Positions 1-12,350 of a DNA stretch of 64,000 nucleotides are shown here, piece by piece. The notes beneath the pieces are model-generated. The model was not told the origin of the DNA. It saw only the letters and a program-made list of their open reading frames with translations, and did no database searches. The position numbers were made by a program, and so were the translations under genes. Numbering within the stretch: position 1 is the stretch's first letter; each line of letters begins with the position of its first letter. The stretch is from Pseudeuparius sepicola (lineage: Eukaryota > Arthropoda > Insecta > Coleoptera > Anthribidae). The DNA lies in the NCBI GenBank assembly GCA_963920635.1, contig OY987298.1, positions 34,317,787-34,381,786 on the forward strand, written 5' to 3'.

Positions 1-2383
1 TCGCGCCACTTGCCTAACTGAACCTTTCATAAAAATAATAAATAAATCTTCAAATACAAATTAGTACTAATCTATTCATAAAAGAGACTCTAGGGGAATC
101 CCCTATTCTCCTAATCCATGGCGCACGCAGCCATGCACCACCGTTCACCGTTTACTATTGTCCAGTGTTGCCAGTTATGTTTTATTTTATTTTATTTGAA
201 AGCATATTCTGATGATAAAACTCGGTACTGCACTGATCTAAAAATTATGTTTTGTTGGCAGTTTTCGGGCGGGTTTCCATGCTCTACTGAAAACCAGTTT
301 AATAAATTATTACATTCACTGATGCTCGGGGAGCTCGTTCTAGTGGTGGTGCAAAAGCATATCATATAAAATGGTGGTATTTCAGGGGGGGGTTGAACCC
401 CCAAAACACCCCCTCATATACGGCCCTGAGCTCCATCGAAATATTTTGGCACAAAATATATGCAGGTGCTATCTGGCAGGGATAAAGGTGTCGTCTGGCG
501 AACAGTGTGTAAGAATATATCCATAATAAGAAATAGAATAAGCATAGAAGAAATGGGTATAACGGTGACGTTGCCACTACTTCCTAACGCAATCGAAGAG
601 GTTCAACCCATCGCGGTGAACGGGCACTAACCGCAAGTAAGTTCTCCTTACTAATCCGATTTGCCCGTGCTTCACCCCACTACTACATTCCCACTACTTC
701 ATTCCCTGATTATAATATTTTATTATAATCACATGCCCTAAGCTATTCGCTGGTGTCTCTCCCTACCTTGGACGCTGGTTTTATTGCTCTCAAGTAGTAG
801 CAACGTTGCATTTATACCTATCCCTTTTCTACTTACTTGATTTCTCCTTATCGATTCTTACACATTATTCGCCAGACGACACCACATTAGTATGTATTAT
901 TGTTGCGCCGGCCTTTAGATTTTTAATGGCATACCCTGTCTTTAAAACTTTATCCCTTTGCCGTTTCATGGTTATTTCTAATAAAGTAATAATTCAACTG
1001 ACAGGAAATGTATTAGACCTTTGTGGATTGAATGAATCGCTCACCCTCGCTCTACCCCTCTGTCAACTTTTACACGTGTTCCCTTATTGTTATTTCGTTG
1101 TTTTTGTAAGTAATTCAAACTTCATTATTTTTCAATGAATTGGTCTAATTGGTTGCAACGAGATACCTGCTTATTTTGCCAGCAGATTCACTCTGTCGAA
1201 TTTTTTTTATATATCAAAATAAATAAATGTCCAAAGTTCAAAAGGGCCACACACAAATAATTCAAAGAGGAGCGCGAGCAGGGAAATATTTCAAAGAGAT
1301 TTGCAAATATGACGGATAATAATTTAATTCAGTTACAACATTCACTGGCGGTGTTTGTCCTGAGATAAGGGCCTCGCCGTATTTTACGAAAAGGTGTTAT
1401 CGGAGAGGGGGAGAATTGCAAAATAGCTCATCTGAGAGCTAATTTTAAAATTAAAGCTATAACAGAGCATCGAAAATAACACTTAGCGTTCGCATAAAGA
1501 ACATAAAAACTAATGAAAACTTGTGGAAACATAATTTTTAGTACCTGTCTACCTACTTGATGCATCGCATTGAGTAAATTATTCCTTTACTCAATGTGCA
1601 TGGTCAAAAAAATGAAGTTGTATCAGGAGTTAGTGTGAAAAACACTACGGGTTGCTACAGTGAATTTTATTAACATGTACATACAAATCGGACATTTTAT
1701 TTCCAGTGTCGTACATGTTAAAAATACCGATAAATGTTTTATTGGGTACCTCTGCTCTCAAATTGTTACAGCGAACCCTATCAACCTCCAGATACCTACA
1801 TGTAATTTTACAGTACATGGTGTCCTAAATTGTACCGAAACTGAAGGTAGAAAAGAAACGATCCATAGCGACGATATCTGGGCACAAAGGCCTTGTAACT
1901 TTTTTATTTGTAGATATTGTTCATTTCCCTAAAAATATTTTCGGTGCAATTTTTTGCATAGAATACATTTATCAAGATCGCCGTTTTCTGTAGTTTACCG
2001 TTTTTTAAGTTCTGCATTTTAATTCAGATTTCCCATTTAGAAAAAGATATTTTTTTAATGACTCGAAAACGGAGACATTTAGAAACTTCCCATCTAATTC
2101 AGTACATTACATATAAAAAAGTACCCTAAGGATGTTCTTAAGAAAAAAAAAACAAATATAGAAAAAAAAAAAGAAAATGCGACACGTTGAAAAACACGCC
2201 CTATGTCCCTCTTTCTCGAGAATCGAGCTTTTGACACCATAGCCACATTTTGTCTATCTCTTCGTGAAATAGGAGAAGCCCCCAAAATGCCCATCGCCTT
2301 AGAAATTTTCTAGTGTGTATAGTGTGTAGTGTGTACATACCTTCGATGCCGTGCTATAAAAGCTGGTCCATTGCCCTCCCGAA
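1..2383. other. Non-coding A+T-rich flank, no gene recognised
   Basis: All open frames here are under 111 codons, have no recognisable motif, and use the low-complexity, hydrophobic or Phe/Leu-rich codons expected of A+T-rich DNA. A short fragment at about 378-425 (GGGGGTTGAACCCCC followed by TATACGGCCCTGAG) is related to one at about 4884-4918 (GGGGGTTCAATCCCC, then CTACGGCCCTG). The pair looks like two scraps of one dispersed repeat. No RNA gene, promoter or splice-bounded exon could be supported. Confidence 0.5.
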
Positions 2384-2390
2384 TTCTTTG

Positions 2391-2632
2391 CTTCCTGATT
2401 CGAAACTTGTTTTTATATCGGCCGTAAATTTGAAGGCTTATGGAGTGTAGGTATCTCCTTGGACCGCGTAGTACGGAGGGGGGGCTGGCAATTTCGCGGG
2501 CAAATTCCCGCAAGAATTTCGGTTGGGGTCACAAAAACGATGCGCGAAACGGGAAATGCGGGAAGGGCCAGGGGCGCTCGCCGTAAACGGTCGGGTTATT
2601 GAGCATATTTTATTTTCGATTTGATGTGTCCC
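2391..2632 (+). repeat. Diverged direct repeat, copy 1 of 3
   Basis: First of three same-orientation copies of a ~220-bp sequence, about 2 kb apart. Shared landmarks in order: CTTCCTGATTCGAAA, TTTTTATATCGGCCGTAAA, AAGGCTTATGGA, GGCAATTTCGCGGGCAAAT, and CCGTAAACGGTCGGGTTATT followed by GAGCA. It is more G+C-rich than its surroundings. It contains no reading frame common to the three copies, so it is not obviously coding. It could be an old transposon end, a structured RNA, or a duplicated regulatory block. Confidence 0.7.
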
Positions 2633-2883
2633 GTGGGGTTCCACATGTCGCGTCCTTATCGCTCGCGGCTGCAGAAGGAAATCAAAAAGCATTCGATATA
2701 AAGTGTATGTGACATAGTGGGGGCAAGGGAGGGAGATCAGAGAATATTTCGCGAACTGGGTTCAGGAATAGTTATTCTGGAAAATTCCGGCGATGATACT
2801 CCCAGTTTAAATAATATAATTATACATTTAGAATACGACTAAATCCACGATTGTTTATTGTCGCAAAAGGTTAAGGCAATATC

Positions 2884-3673
2884 CAGTGTGTCCATGGATT
2901 GACACCTAGAGAGGGAAACTTTTTTATTTATGGTTATTCTTCACAAAATCTCCTGCTTGTACTCAAACGTCCTAAAAGCGTCTTATTTTGGGACATTTAT
3001 ATACCGGGTGTTCAAAATTTAGAAAAATATGAAAAAAAAACTAAGCACAAATTACCTTCATGTGTAAGAATACTGTGAAAAGTAATTTGTAAAAGTTGTT
3101 GGGTTTGAAAAGCTACGCCTCAGTACCAAATTTTGACTTAGTGCCTAAATGTTTAAGTTTAACTGTGAATCGTGCATGAGTTTTATTTTAGAGCGTAATG
3201 ATATTCTCACATTTAAACAAGTAGTACCTAATGATATTGTTTAATCTAATTAAATATTTTTTAAAATAGGGGAAGTTAGCAATTCTCGCCAATTTCTCGT
3301 ATACACAGAGGAATTCCATTTACAGATAAAAGTTTCATTTATTGAGAAACAATGAAATAAATTTACAGGAAATCATATTTTATACGGAGTGGATTTTTTT
3401 GCCAGTCCCTGTATATTGAGGTCCAAATTTGGTACTGGGGCGTAGCTTTTCAAACCCAACAACTTTTACTAATTACTTGTCACAGTATCCTTAGGTAAAT
3501 ATAACGGGTGCTCAGCTTTTTTTCATATTTTTCAGTCTATAAATCTGAGAAAATAAGATGCTTTGAGTTGTTTGAGCACAAGCAAAAGTGTTTATGAAGA
3601 ATAACTTTATTATTCATAAACCCATAAATACAAAAAGTTTTCCCTCTTTGGGCGTCAATCCATGGACACACTG
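2884..3673. repeat. Long palindromic (foldback) mariner-like MITE
   Basis: The sequence folds on itself over ~790 bp. The outer ends are CAGTGTGTCCATGGATTGAC on the left and the reverse complement (GTCAATCCATGGACACACTG) on the right, with TA next to the right end. The arms continue inward (AGAGGGAAACTTTTT against AAAAAGTTTTCCCTCTTT, GAAAAGCTACGCC against GGGCGTAGCTTTTC). No transposase is present, so mobility would depend on an enzyme supplied elsewhere. The CAGTGTGTCC end is shared with the element ending at 51233. Confidence 0.85.
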
Positions 3674-4326
3674 TAGATATGATAAAGTATGGCTTAATTA
3701 AAATTTGGCGCTTTGGAATAAAGTAAATTGAAGAAATGATTTATTTTTCAACACGCCAACACGTACCTACCGGAGAAAGCTTAATAACTGTGATTGGTTG
3801 ATTTCGATTTAATATCCACACTAGCCTTGTTTATAGAAACCCCAGTTAGCCAATGTAAAAAGGATATTACAGCAATATTGGAGGCAACATATGGCGTCAA
3901 AAATCAAAGTGTCCAAGTCATTCCCTACTAATTTTCTTATATTAAAATGTACCAAAACTTAGCTGGATAACTTAATTTTTTGTAAAATCTGCCCCTAAAT
4001 ATCTGCTGTATTTCTGTCATATCCCTGTCAGTACCAGATATTGGCTAACTAGAGTATATCCATAAATAAGTAGATGGAAGGAGTGAAAAGGGAGAAACTG
4101 AGTAAATGAAACAATAAATAAATCAACTGATTGCGGCAAAAACCACATAACACAAAGTTAGCCAAAACGTTACTTTTCATTTTAAGAATTTATTTAATTT
4201 TTCAACAGAGGGGTGTCCATTTTCGAATCCGAGTAGTTCCCAACGTTGCTTACAAAATGTCGTCGCCGATGTCTGGATATACGACGCGAAGATGCGAGCT
4301 TTTCCCTCGCACTGCTGGACGTGTTC

Positions 4327-4543
4327 CTTCCTGAATGAAAAACTCATTTTTATATCGGCCGTAAATTTAAAGGCTTATGGACTGTATCATCGTGTTTTGG
4401 GAATTTGCAATTTCGCGGACAAATGCCAGGCCGCCGTGAAATTCTCACAGAAATTTTGGATGTGACACAAAAAGATATTGGAAGGGCGATGCCTTGCCGT
4501 AAACTGTCACGTTATTGAGCAATTTAATTTATTAAGTTTGATC
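4327..4543 (+). repeat. Diverged direct repeat, copy 2 of 3
   Basis: Second copy of the repeat also seen near 2391 and 6667. CTTCCTGAATGAAAAACTC, TTTTTATATCGGCCGTAAA, AAGGCTTATGGACTGTAT, GCAATTTCGCGGACAAAT, GCCGTAAACTGTCACGTTAT then TGAGCA occur in the same order as in copy 1. Short indels and many substitutions separate the copies, so the duplication is old. Confidence 0.7.
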
Positions 4544-5138
4544 ATTGAGTATAGGAATAATAGTTTTCGTTATCGCCTATGATTGCACACTTGATTCAAT
4601 CACCTTCACCGTAAGAATCGACGTAGTTTTCCTTACACCATAGAAGAATCTCGTAGTAGATTCTTCTATGCTTACACCCAGGACGGACAGCATCTTTTTG
4701 ATTTTTGATGGTGTTTTCAGTGTTTAACATGCATTTTTTCTTCTTTACGGTCATTTGTTTACTGTTATCAATGGGCAGTTGCCTTTTCACGACGCTGCTT
4801 TTACTTTGTAAATGTAATGTAGGTAAGAACCTATTATTTTTGTTATTAATAGAGGTATGATCATTTTTGGAGTGACACCAGATGTGGGGGTTCAATCCCC
4901 TCCCTTATCTACGGCCCTGTATCTGAAAAAACATTTTAACAACGATATCGCTCATAAAAACAATGTTAGATAAATACGATCCAAATTACGGGGATAGTTA
5001 TGTTAATTTTAAGTACCTATACATAGAAATTATCTTTTTAGCCGAAGCTAGGAGACAACTAGATACGCAATTTTGACAAGAAGACGACACACAATATTTA
5101 TAGAACTAAAACGATTGATAACTGAGTAACTCCTTGTA

Positions 5139-6322
5139 TACAGGGTGATTCAGTTTTAATCTGCAACACTTCAACAGGTGATAGAAAACAAAAAAATAAC
5201 CGCACTTTCTTCTATAAACTATATCATTTTAAGGCCTTATAAAAAAGTTACAGGGTGTTAAAGTTGCAAGAAATATGTGGTATTTATTGAATATTTTACA
5301 AACTAGTTGAGATATTTAAGTCATATTTGTTACACGTTATATCGGCATGGGTTAGCATAAAACCTGTTAATATCAAACATCTTGAACAACCAGTGGCGTA
5401 GAAATGGGTAATTAGTATAATTTATTTTAGAAAAAAAATAGAACCACCTTGTATAGCAATAAAATGTATTCAAATTCTTATGTAAATATTTATTCTAAAC
5501 AAAAACGTTCTCTTAGCATTTTTTCATATGTGTCATGGTTTCATAGCAAATTTGATTTTTTCGTATTATTTCGGGGTACTTCTGAAAAATTAACTTAAAA
5601 CTTTTCTCCATAAGTAACACTCAAAGTAGAAAAAAATGTATTTTTTACTTTAAATGCAGTAACTTTTCCCAATAAACTTACCCATTCAAGGTTTTACTTT
5701 TCAAGATACAGAGCGTAACATTAATTATTGTATCTTTCTTAAATGTTTTAGACCCTGTATCTTCAAAAGTATAGCCTTAAATAGGTGAGTTTATTGGAAA
5801 AAGTTACTTTATTTCAGGTAGCAAACACATTATTTCTACTTTAAGTGTTACTTATGGAGCAAATTTTTTAGATAATTTTTCAGAAGTACCCCGAAATATT
5901 ACGAAAAAATCAAATTTGCTATGAAACCATGACACATATGAAAAAATGCTAGGAGAACGTTTTTGTTTACAATAAAAATTTACATAAGAATTTGAATCCA
6001 TTTTATTGCTATACAAGGTGGTTCTATTTTTTTTCTAAAATAAATTATACTAATTACCCATTTCTACGCCACTGGTTGTTCAAGATGGTTGATATTAACA
6101 GGTTTTATGCTAACCCATGCCGTTATAACGTGTACCAAATATGACTTAAATCAACTAGTTTGTAAAATATTCAATAAATTCCACATACTTCTTGCAACTG
6201 TAACACCCTGTAACTTTTTTATAAGGCCTTAAAATGATATAGTTTATAGAAGAAAGTGCGATTATTTTTTGGTTTTCTATCGCCTGTTGAAGTGTTGCAG
6301 ATTAAAACTGAATCAGCCTGTA
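5139..6322. repeat. 1.2-kb near-perfect palindromic MITE
   Basis: Inverted arms of ~590 bp meet near 5730 with almost no spacer. The termini read TATACAGGGTGATTCAG and CTGAATCAGCCTGTATA, consistent with a Tc1/mariner-type element in a TA target. The two arms differ by only scattered substitutions, so it is young or maintained by gene conversion. It carries no open frame of note. Confidence 0.9.
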
Positions 6323-6666
6323 TATAAAAAAACAAAAATTAATCAATAAAAAATAATCAGTTTCCTACCTAGATAGAGCCGCAGGCCAGTGAGAAATATC
6401 AAAGTTAATTGCGTCTATATACAAACTTAAAAGTGTAATTTCTAATATAAAAATTTTAAAAAGTTCCAAATATGTTTTTAAAATATAGGTATTGGATAAA
6501 GAGTTAAAAGCACAACATTCTTATACAAAGATTGGCGAGTTTCACAAAAGCCAAGATAAAACATTATCTGATGGTTTCGACCCGTAGCGAGACCCGTAGC
6601 TATACCTCTATTTTATAGATTTCTCTAGGTACACAAAGCTTAGAGTCCCCTCGAACACCGAACTAT

Positions 6667-6875
6667 TATTCTGAATCGAAAACTCATTTTTACATCAGCC
6701 TCACACTTGCCGACTTATGAACTCTATCTCTCTACACCGCGTCACTGCACAATGCATCCCAGACGCCCATGTTCCCGAATTTGCAATTTCGCGGACAAAC
6801 CTCCGCGCGTTATAAAATCCCCCAAGAATGTTTTGTTGGAACAGAAAAATATACACCGTGAACAGGGTCGAATTT
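6667..6875 (+). repeat. Diverged direct repeat, copy 3 of 3
   Basis: Third and most diverged copy. TTCTGAATCGAAAACTC, TTTTTACATCAGCC, GACTTATGAACTCTAT and TTGCAATTTCGCGGACAAAC are in register with copies 1 and 2. The 3' part (the GTAAACGGTC...TTATTGAGCA block) is poorly preserved. Confidence 0.6.
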
Positions 6876-6954
6876 AGATTTTAGGGGGCTCGGACTCTTT
6901 GATACAATACGCGAGAAAAATAACGTAATTTCACAAATCAAGGGTAATAGATAC

Positions 6955-6995
6955 GTTTAAACCATAGACTTATGATATAAGTCTATGGTTTAAAC
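6955..6995. repeat. Perfect short hairpin
   Basis: A 19-bp perfect stem (GTTTAAACCATAGACTTAT and its reverse complement) with a 3-base loop. No flanking target duplication was identified. Its origin is unknown; it is not followed by a T-run that would suggest a terminator. Confidence 0.85.
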
Positions 6996-7299
6996 TAATG
7001 TATCCGGACAAAAGTTATCTACAGTGCTGTACAAGTAAGGGCTGTCAAAGAAGATGTAGAAAAGTACAGGAGAAATATTGAACCACCTTTCTAGGAAAAA
7101 TTATTTGTAAATTCATTGTTATTTTTACCTTGGTCGTGTTTGACACATACAGTGTGACAGTCTGCATCATAAAGGAAAATTTTTTGTTTACAGAATTATT
7201 TAAAATTTGACTTTACCAGCAGTCTGTGCTTGCATAGGGATAAAAAATGATGTATGAAAAAGTTGTCAGAGTTACCGCAACTTTCATTTAACAAAGAAA

Positions 7300-7870
7300 C
7301 TTATTTTTTGCATTTTTAAAATTATCTTCTTTCAAAATTTTTTTCGCAGATTCTACCTGCATAATTTCCTTTATTGTAAAGGAATAGCTTAAATACATTT
7401 TCTAGCAAAATATCGTTTCAGGTACATATTTCAAAACAAATGCATTTTTGAAGCTTAAAAATGTCGTGCTTGATTCAAAGTTTATCTTATTTCTGTAATT
7501 TAAAAAAATAATCTGATTTATCGAGGTAGATCAATAGTAGATTCCTGTGCAAAAAAGAAACACATCAAAATAATTTTGTTGAGCCACATATATATTGGAT
7601 ATGTGCTTGATGCAAAGTTTATTTAATTTCTGTAATGTTCTAAAGTAATAATACACTATAAGCACGAATTAAGAATTAACTATTTCATGAGAAGTTTCTT
7701 ATTCCGTGAAAAATGCGTCTGCTTTAAAATATGTACCTAAAACGATATTGATTAAGATTATGTAGATATTCAAACTATGAGTTTTTTTGCAATAAAATAC
7801 CTTATACAGGCAGAATCCGAGTAAAAAAATTTCAAAGAAAATGATTTAAAAAAACGACAAAAGATGAATG
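7300..7870. repeat. Degenerate palindromic element
   Basis: Diverged inverted arms: CGCAGATTCTACCTGCATAA on the left against TACAGGCAGAATCCGAG on the right, and CAGGTACATATTTCAAAAC against TTTTAAAATATGTACCT. The centre contains an imperfect direct repeat (GCTTGATTCAAAGTTTAT near 7470, GCTTGATGCAAAGTTTAT near 7603). Ends are not sharply defined. Confidence 0.6.
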
Positions 7871-10800
7871 ACGTTAAAGGTTAAAGGTTTACAATAGCGT
7901 AACTTTGGTGAGTAATAACCGATTCTATGAATGGGAATGATCACCCCAGAATGAAATGCTCTTATATGTGAATGCGTTGGGTCACTCTCGGAGTTAGGCT
8001 AGCGTGATTTTTAATAATTTATGAACGCAGTTATGTTACTTTAAAATTTTTCTGTCATATTTAAATTTAATTAATTTAATACAAAAATTTCAAGTAATAA
8101 TTATTGTAGAAAAATTAAAAGTGCACCTAAGGTAAAAGGTAATAATAATAATTTTTCTCCGGTATGAAAGCCAGCCATAATATCAAAGGCGTAAGCGATG
8201 GAAAAGCTAACATATTATTACGCGACCTTGCCTTACGCGACGTTGTCAGTTACAGTGTCAAAAACAGTAAATTCGGCGCTGTTAGGTTGACCTTAGGTTG
8301 CCCGAATATTAGTGGACAATCTTATAACCCTGCCCACGGACATTGGTGGCTTTTTTCGCAAAAGTATTGCGACAACCTTGATTGAATAGAGCCGATCTAA
8401 AAATCGAAGGAGGTGGTAAATCTCTTAATTGGGTGTCGTACTTTCCTCCGCAAAAAGAATCTCGAATATCTAAGAGAATTTCCCGATTCACGATTAACCA
8501 CTTTCGAGAAACGGGATGGGTGTAGAATCAATCAAATTTGAAAAATCCACTGAAACCACTCTTGTAAATTGCGTGTTTTTTCTTATTTTTCGATTTTTCG
8601 GGGAAGCATCAGAATCTCACCCGAAGACCACTGGGCCCGGGGAAGCTTTAAAAATTCAATTAAATCAAAGTTTTGGTTCGCGGTTAAGATAAGGAAGTGT
8701 AATAAACCAATTTATATAATACCACTTTGACAATCATAGAAATCCGCATAATTTTACGTTACGTGAATCTCAAAACACCAAGGAGCAGTGTAAAACATTA
8801 AATCCATTTATAAAATTATTGTAATAATAATGCAGCGATTTAACCTATTTTCGTTGACTGGCGAGAAAATACCAAAGTTTAGAGAATTTCTAGACTTTGG
8901 TAATACGTCAGGCAATGCAATTTTTATTCTCTACGGGGAGGAGTGGGGTGATACGAGGGAATGTAGGAGTAGTTGTTGATTTGAAAGTGGTAGAATTGGC
9001 GCAACGTTACCGCACTTACCCGAAATTCTTGACTTCTTGCTCATGTCTCATGCCTAGTGGAAACATTTATGAGGCCGCGCCTGTACCTGCTAATTTTTTT
9101 AAAAAAATATTATACATTTTATTTTTTTTAAATTTGGTACAGGCCCATTTTGAGGGGTGTTGAATCCAGTAGCGCGACCAGATTTTTAAAAAAATCCCTA
9201 ATTTGATTTATTAAAATTTTGCTTCTAGAAACTGGGTTAGTGGGCATTGGATTTTGTATGAAGAGGTTTACAATTAAAAAAAAACCGGGTCAAATCGTAG
9301 AATAATAACTACAGTGTGGCCCAAAACAAATGGGTCACAGTGTATTCAGGGTAGGGTGATTTATTCATAACCTAACAGTGAATAGGGAAAAATACCCTGA
9401 ACCGCGAAATCGCAATTAAAAAATTCCAACTTTTTTTTAAAGCCGGAGTTTTTCTCCTAAACCGCATTTTTACCTATCTGGCCCCCTATTTACGGCTGCC
9501 ACTGACTTGCTTTGAGGGCGCATGAGGCATCGGCCGACGCTTGCCGTCGTGCGCGTTAGCATTATTGCCAGATGAAGGAAACTTTCGTAAATTTAAAGGA
9601 ATATTTTCAGTACATAATTATTTGTATTGTAGGCGAATGTTCTGCAAAATGCTTGCGGAAATTATGGACAAATGTTAACCCTTACATCTTGTAACGGTTT
9701 GTTTTGACCTGAGATACCTTAAGTGATAAATGACAACTAGAAAAATAAATGAAACGATTGCTTACGTGACCTTTTGATTTTTGGATGCTTTATTAACTAC
9801 TCAACTAGAGGGCTTACATGATTTCGTGGACTTCGACACCACTGAGAACAATCTTTTTCTCGATAGAACGAACTTCACTCACTTTCACTTGGGGCACTAA
9901 TTTTTTCGCTCACTAGTTTACTGCTAATTCTTTTTACTGCACCAAGACGCTCTTAAAGTAAGTTGTTGTGTTCTGTAAGTGTTCCGCTTAATCTGAAATA
10001 AGAACGTCAACATTAGTCAACATCTCTGGGATATAGTTGCTTAAAATTACCGTACTGATGTGGTTACCATCACCAACAACACACTTCTCAGTCCTTTATG
10101 TCTCGTTATGTTTGCTTTTTATCGTTAGGGATCCATATTTGCAACAGAATCGTCTCCGTGGGGGTGGTAAGTACTTGAATCTTTTCAATTTTCTCTTTTC
10201 AATCTTTCTGGCTTTTTCTGGTTTCTTTTCCCGCCTTTAGGTACCTATGTGACCGGATGCCGGATATAGCCTGATGTATAACCTACCAAGTCTTAGTATT
10301 ATTACTGGGCGAGTTAGGGGTGATGGGTTACTAAAAATCCCTAGCTTTATTGACTTATGTTTATCGCAACTCTTGTCTTGCAGTCGTTAGTAGGAGGCTC
10401 CGTGCAGGCCGAACTCCGCGAAAGGAGCCTGGCGATTGTCCGTGTCTGAGATTTTCCGGCATGGTGTTTGCGGCAAGTTTCCGCAGAATGCACGGTGGTT
10501 TTCGTTTCGTTTCTCGCACTCTGCTTCACTAGTCGCACATAATACGAGTATTGGGAAGGCATTATAAATAGTTTGTAAATATGTTTGGGCTTCTTGGGTT
10601 TTTTCGTGATATTATTATTTATTTACTGTATTTCATAGAGCAACCTGCTTCGTATTTTGGTTTGGATATTTGAAGGTTATGTCGCATTCATTGACATTAG
10701 TACCTTCGTAGAAAGTATTTCTGTAATGAAACGCACGAGGCCCGCTCTCTTAGTTTCGCTACCTGCCGATAGGTGGCGCGCTGGGCGTGGATTTCTTCTT

Positions 10801-12267
10801 CTAACTTCTCTAAGTACGCGGTAGCTTGACTGACATTCTGCAGGCATTCTCCTTAAAAAAGGATCATCAAAGGATCTACCATTTCCGCATTTATCTAGAG
10901 AACAATTTTTGTAGAAAAGCAAAAATATTGCGCAAAGAGTAGGTACCGAATAAACCGAAAGTAGAAAAATCTGGTTTCTGTAGTAGGTACGTGCTGCCGT
11001 CTGTTACTGTTAGAAAGGTTCGCTAGTTACCGTGTCATAAAGCGCGCTGTAAACTTTCGGTTTTGAACACACAGGGTGACTGAGAGCTCCACCACAGATT
11101 CGGCGAGATGACGAGATGGCGCCACATAGAATAATAGAAACCCTCGGCAGATCCTTGACAAGTTTGGCGTAATAAATAATAGTTGTGGAATGCGGATGGG
11201 ACGCGCGCGTTGTTTCTAATAAAGCTTTTCTGAAATCTCCAAAATCTATTGAAATTCGGAAACAGTTTCAATATTTTATAGCCTCTGTTGACACTGAGTG
11301 CGTTTTGTGCGTGTGATTATGAAGGAAAAAATTGCCTCTTGTATTGTTAGGTATAGCGCGTGCTCTGTAAAGTGTCGCGATAAGGGTCTCTCGAGGAGTC
11401 AGTTCGATGCTGAATACGATAAGTCCAAGGTGTGCTAACACCCTGTTATTGTCCCATCAACTAGGTAAATTCATAAACTCGATATTTTTTCGTATTTAAA
11501 TCGTTAATAAATAACGGCAACGTCGCAGCCGGTGCCATATGCTCCAGCATAACGTCGTAGTCATATGCGTTCAGGTGCGTCTCGTTAAGTGGGATTTGGG
11601 ATAAATTTCCCCATTATTTAAAGATGCAGTATTTTTTTTTGCGTTTTCGGCATATGTGAACCTCCCTGATTACGTGGTTAAAATTAATGTATTTATGAAT
11701 AAATCACCCTGTATGTGTCGCTTCCATCTTCCACGAAAGGAAAAGGTACCTAAGTCGAAAATACGAATCACCTAATAATTTCTATTTATGCGACGAGTGT
11801 AAAAAGTGAATAAAAAATCGAATTGAACCCGTTTTAGGACTGTACTTATATCTCTGCCCCCCGTATATCTCCTCCGAATGATCTCCAAGAAAGTTCGATG
11901 TGACGCCGCAGACTTTCGCTAATTCCGCGAAAGTGGCAAATCTGCTAAGTGGCCGAGGGGCGCGAAAGTCGCGACCACCCTGAACTTTTCATTCGGGCGG
12001 CCGTACATCAACGTAATTGGATCGGCCCGAGGCCCGGGGGCTAGGGCCGTTGCCGCCGAACTGAACCGAAGCGAGGGGCCCACGCCGAAATTCATAAATC
12101 ACCTACAGTTTGGCGGATTTCGCCGAACAATCAAAACAGACGAAATTGTGTAACACTCGAATGGGCAGTTCGAGGGTAATGTAAGATTAATCGAGATCAT
12201 GGACTGATTAGTAGGATGTTCCATGCAATTCGAGAACTCGCTGCCACCTTCTAGAGGTTATGTTTGT
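7871..12267. other. Intergenic DNA, no gene recognised; possible degenerate element ends
   Basis: No open frame over 90 codons and no protein motif. The only structure noted is an inverted pair, AGGGTGATTTATTCATAA at about 9354 and its reverse complement at about 11691-11708, which could be the ends of a decayed ~2.4-kb element. A CpG- and G+C-rich stretch lies at about 11880-12130 in otherwise A+T-rich DNA. It could mark a promoter or unmethylated island but has no attached gene that I can see. Confidence 0.4.
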
Positions 12268-12304
12268 AATTAAACTACGTTTCCATCTTGTAGGTAAGTT
12301 TTTT

Positions 12305-12350
12305 TTAAGTGAACGCAACGTTTCGACCCTTATCGTGGTCATCATCAGGC
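12305..12350 (-). ncRNA. Hammerhead-ribozyme-like motif, left end
   Basis: On the minus strand: CTGATGA, then a short stem (GACC...GGTC) with a 7-8-base loop, then GAAACG, a TTG loop, and CGTT. This matches the core CUGAUGA / stem II / GAAA / stem III / GUH arrangement. One unpaired base precedes stem II, and the closing stem I is weak. Self-cleavage is therefore not assured. Confidence 0.45.

Noticed and set aside
806..1138. 110-codon hydrophobic open frame
   Set aside because: Phe/Leu/Ser-rich composition matches translated A+T-rich DNA; no motif, splice sites or poly(A) signal tied to it.
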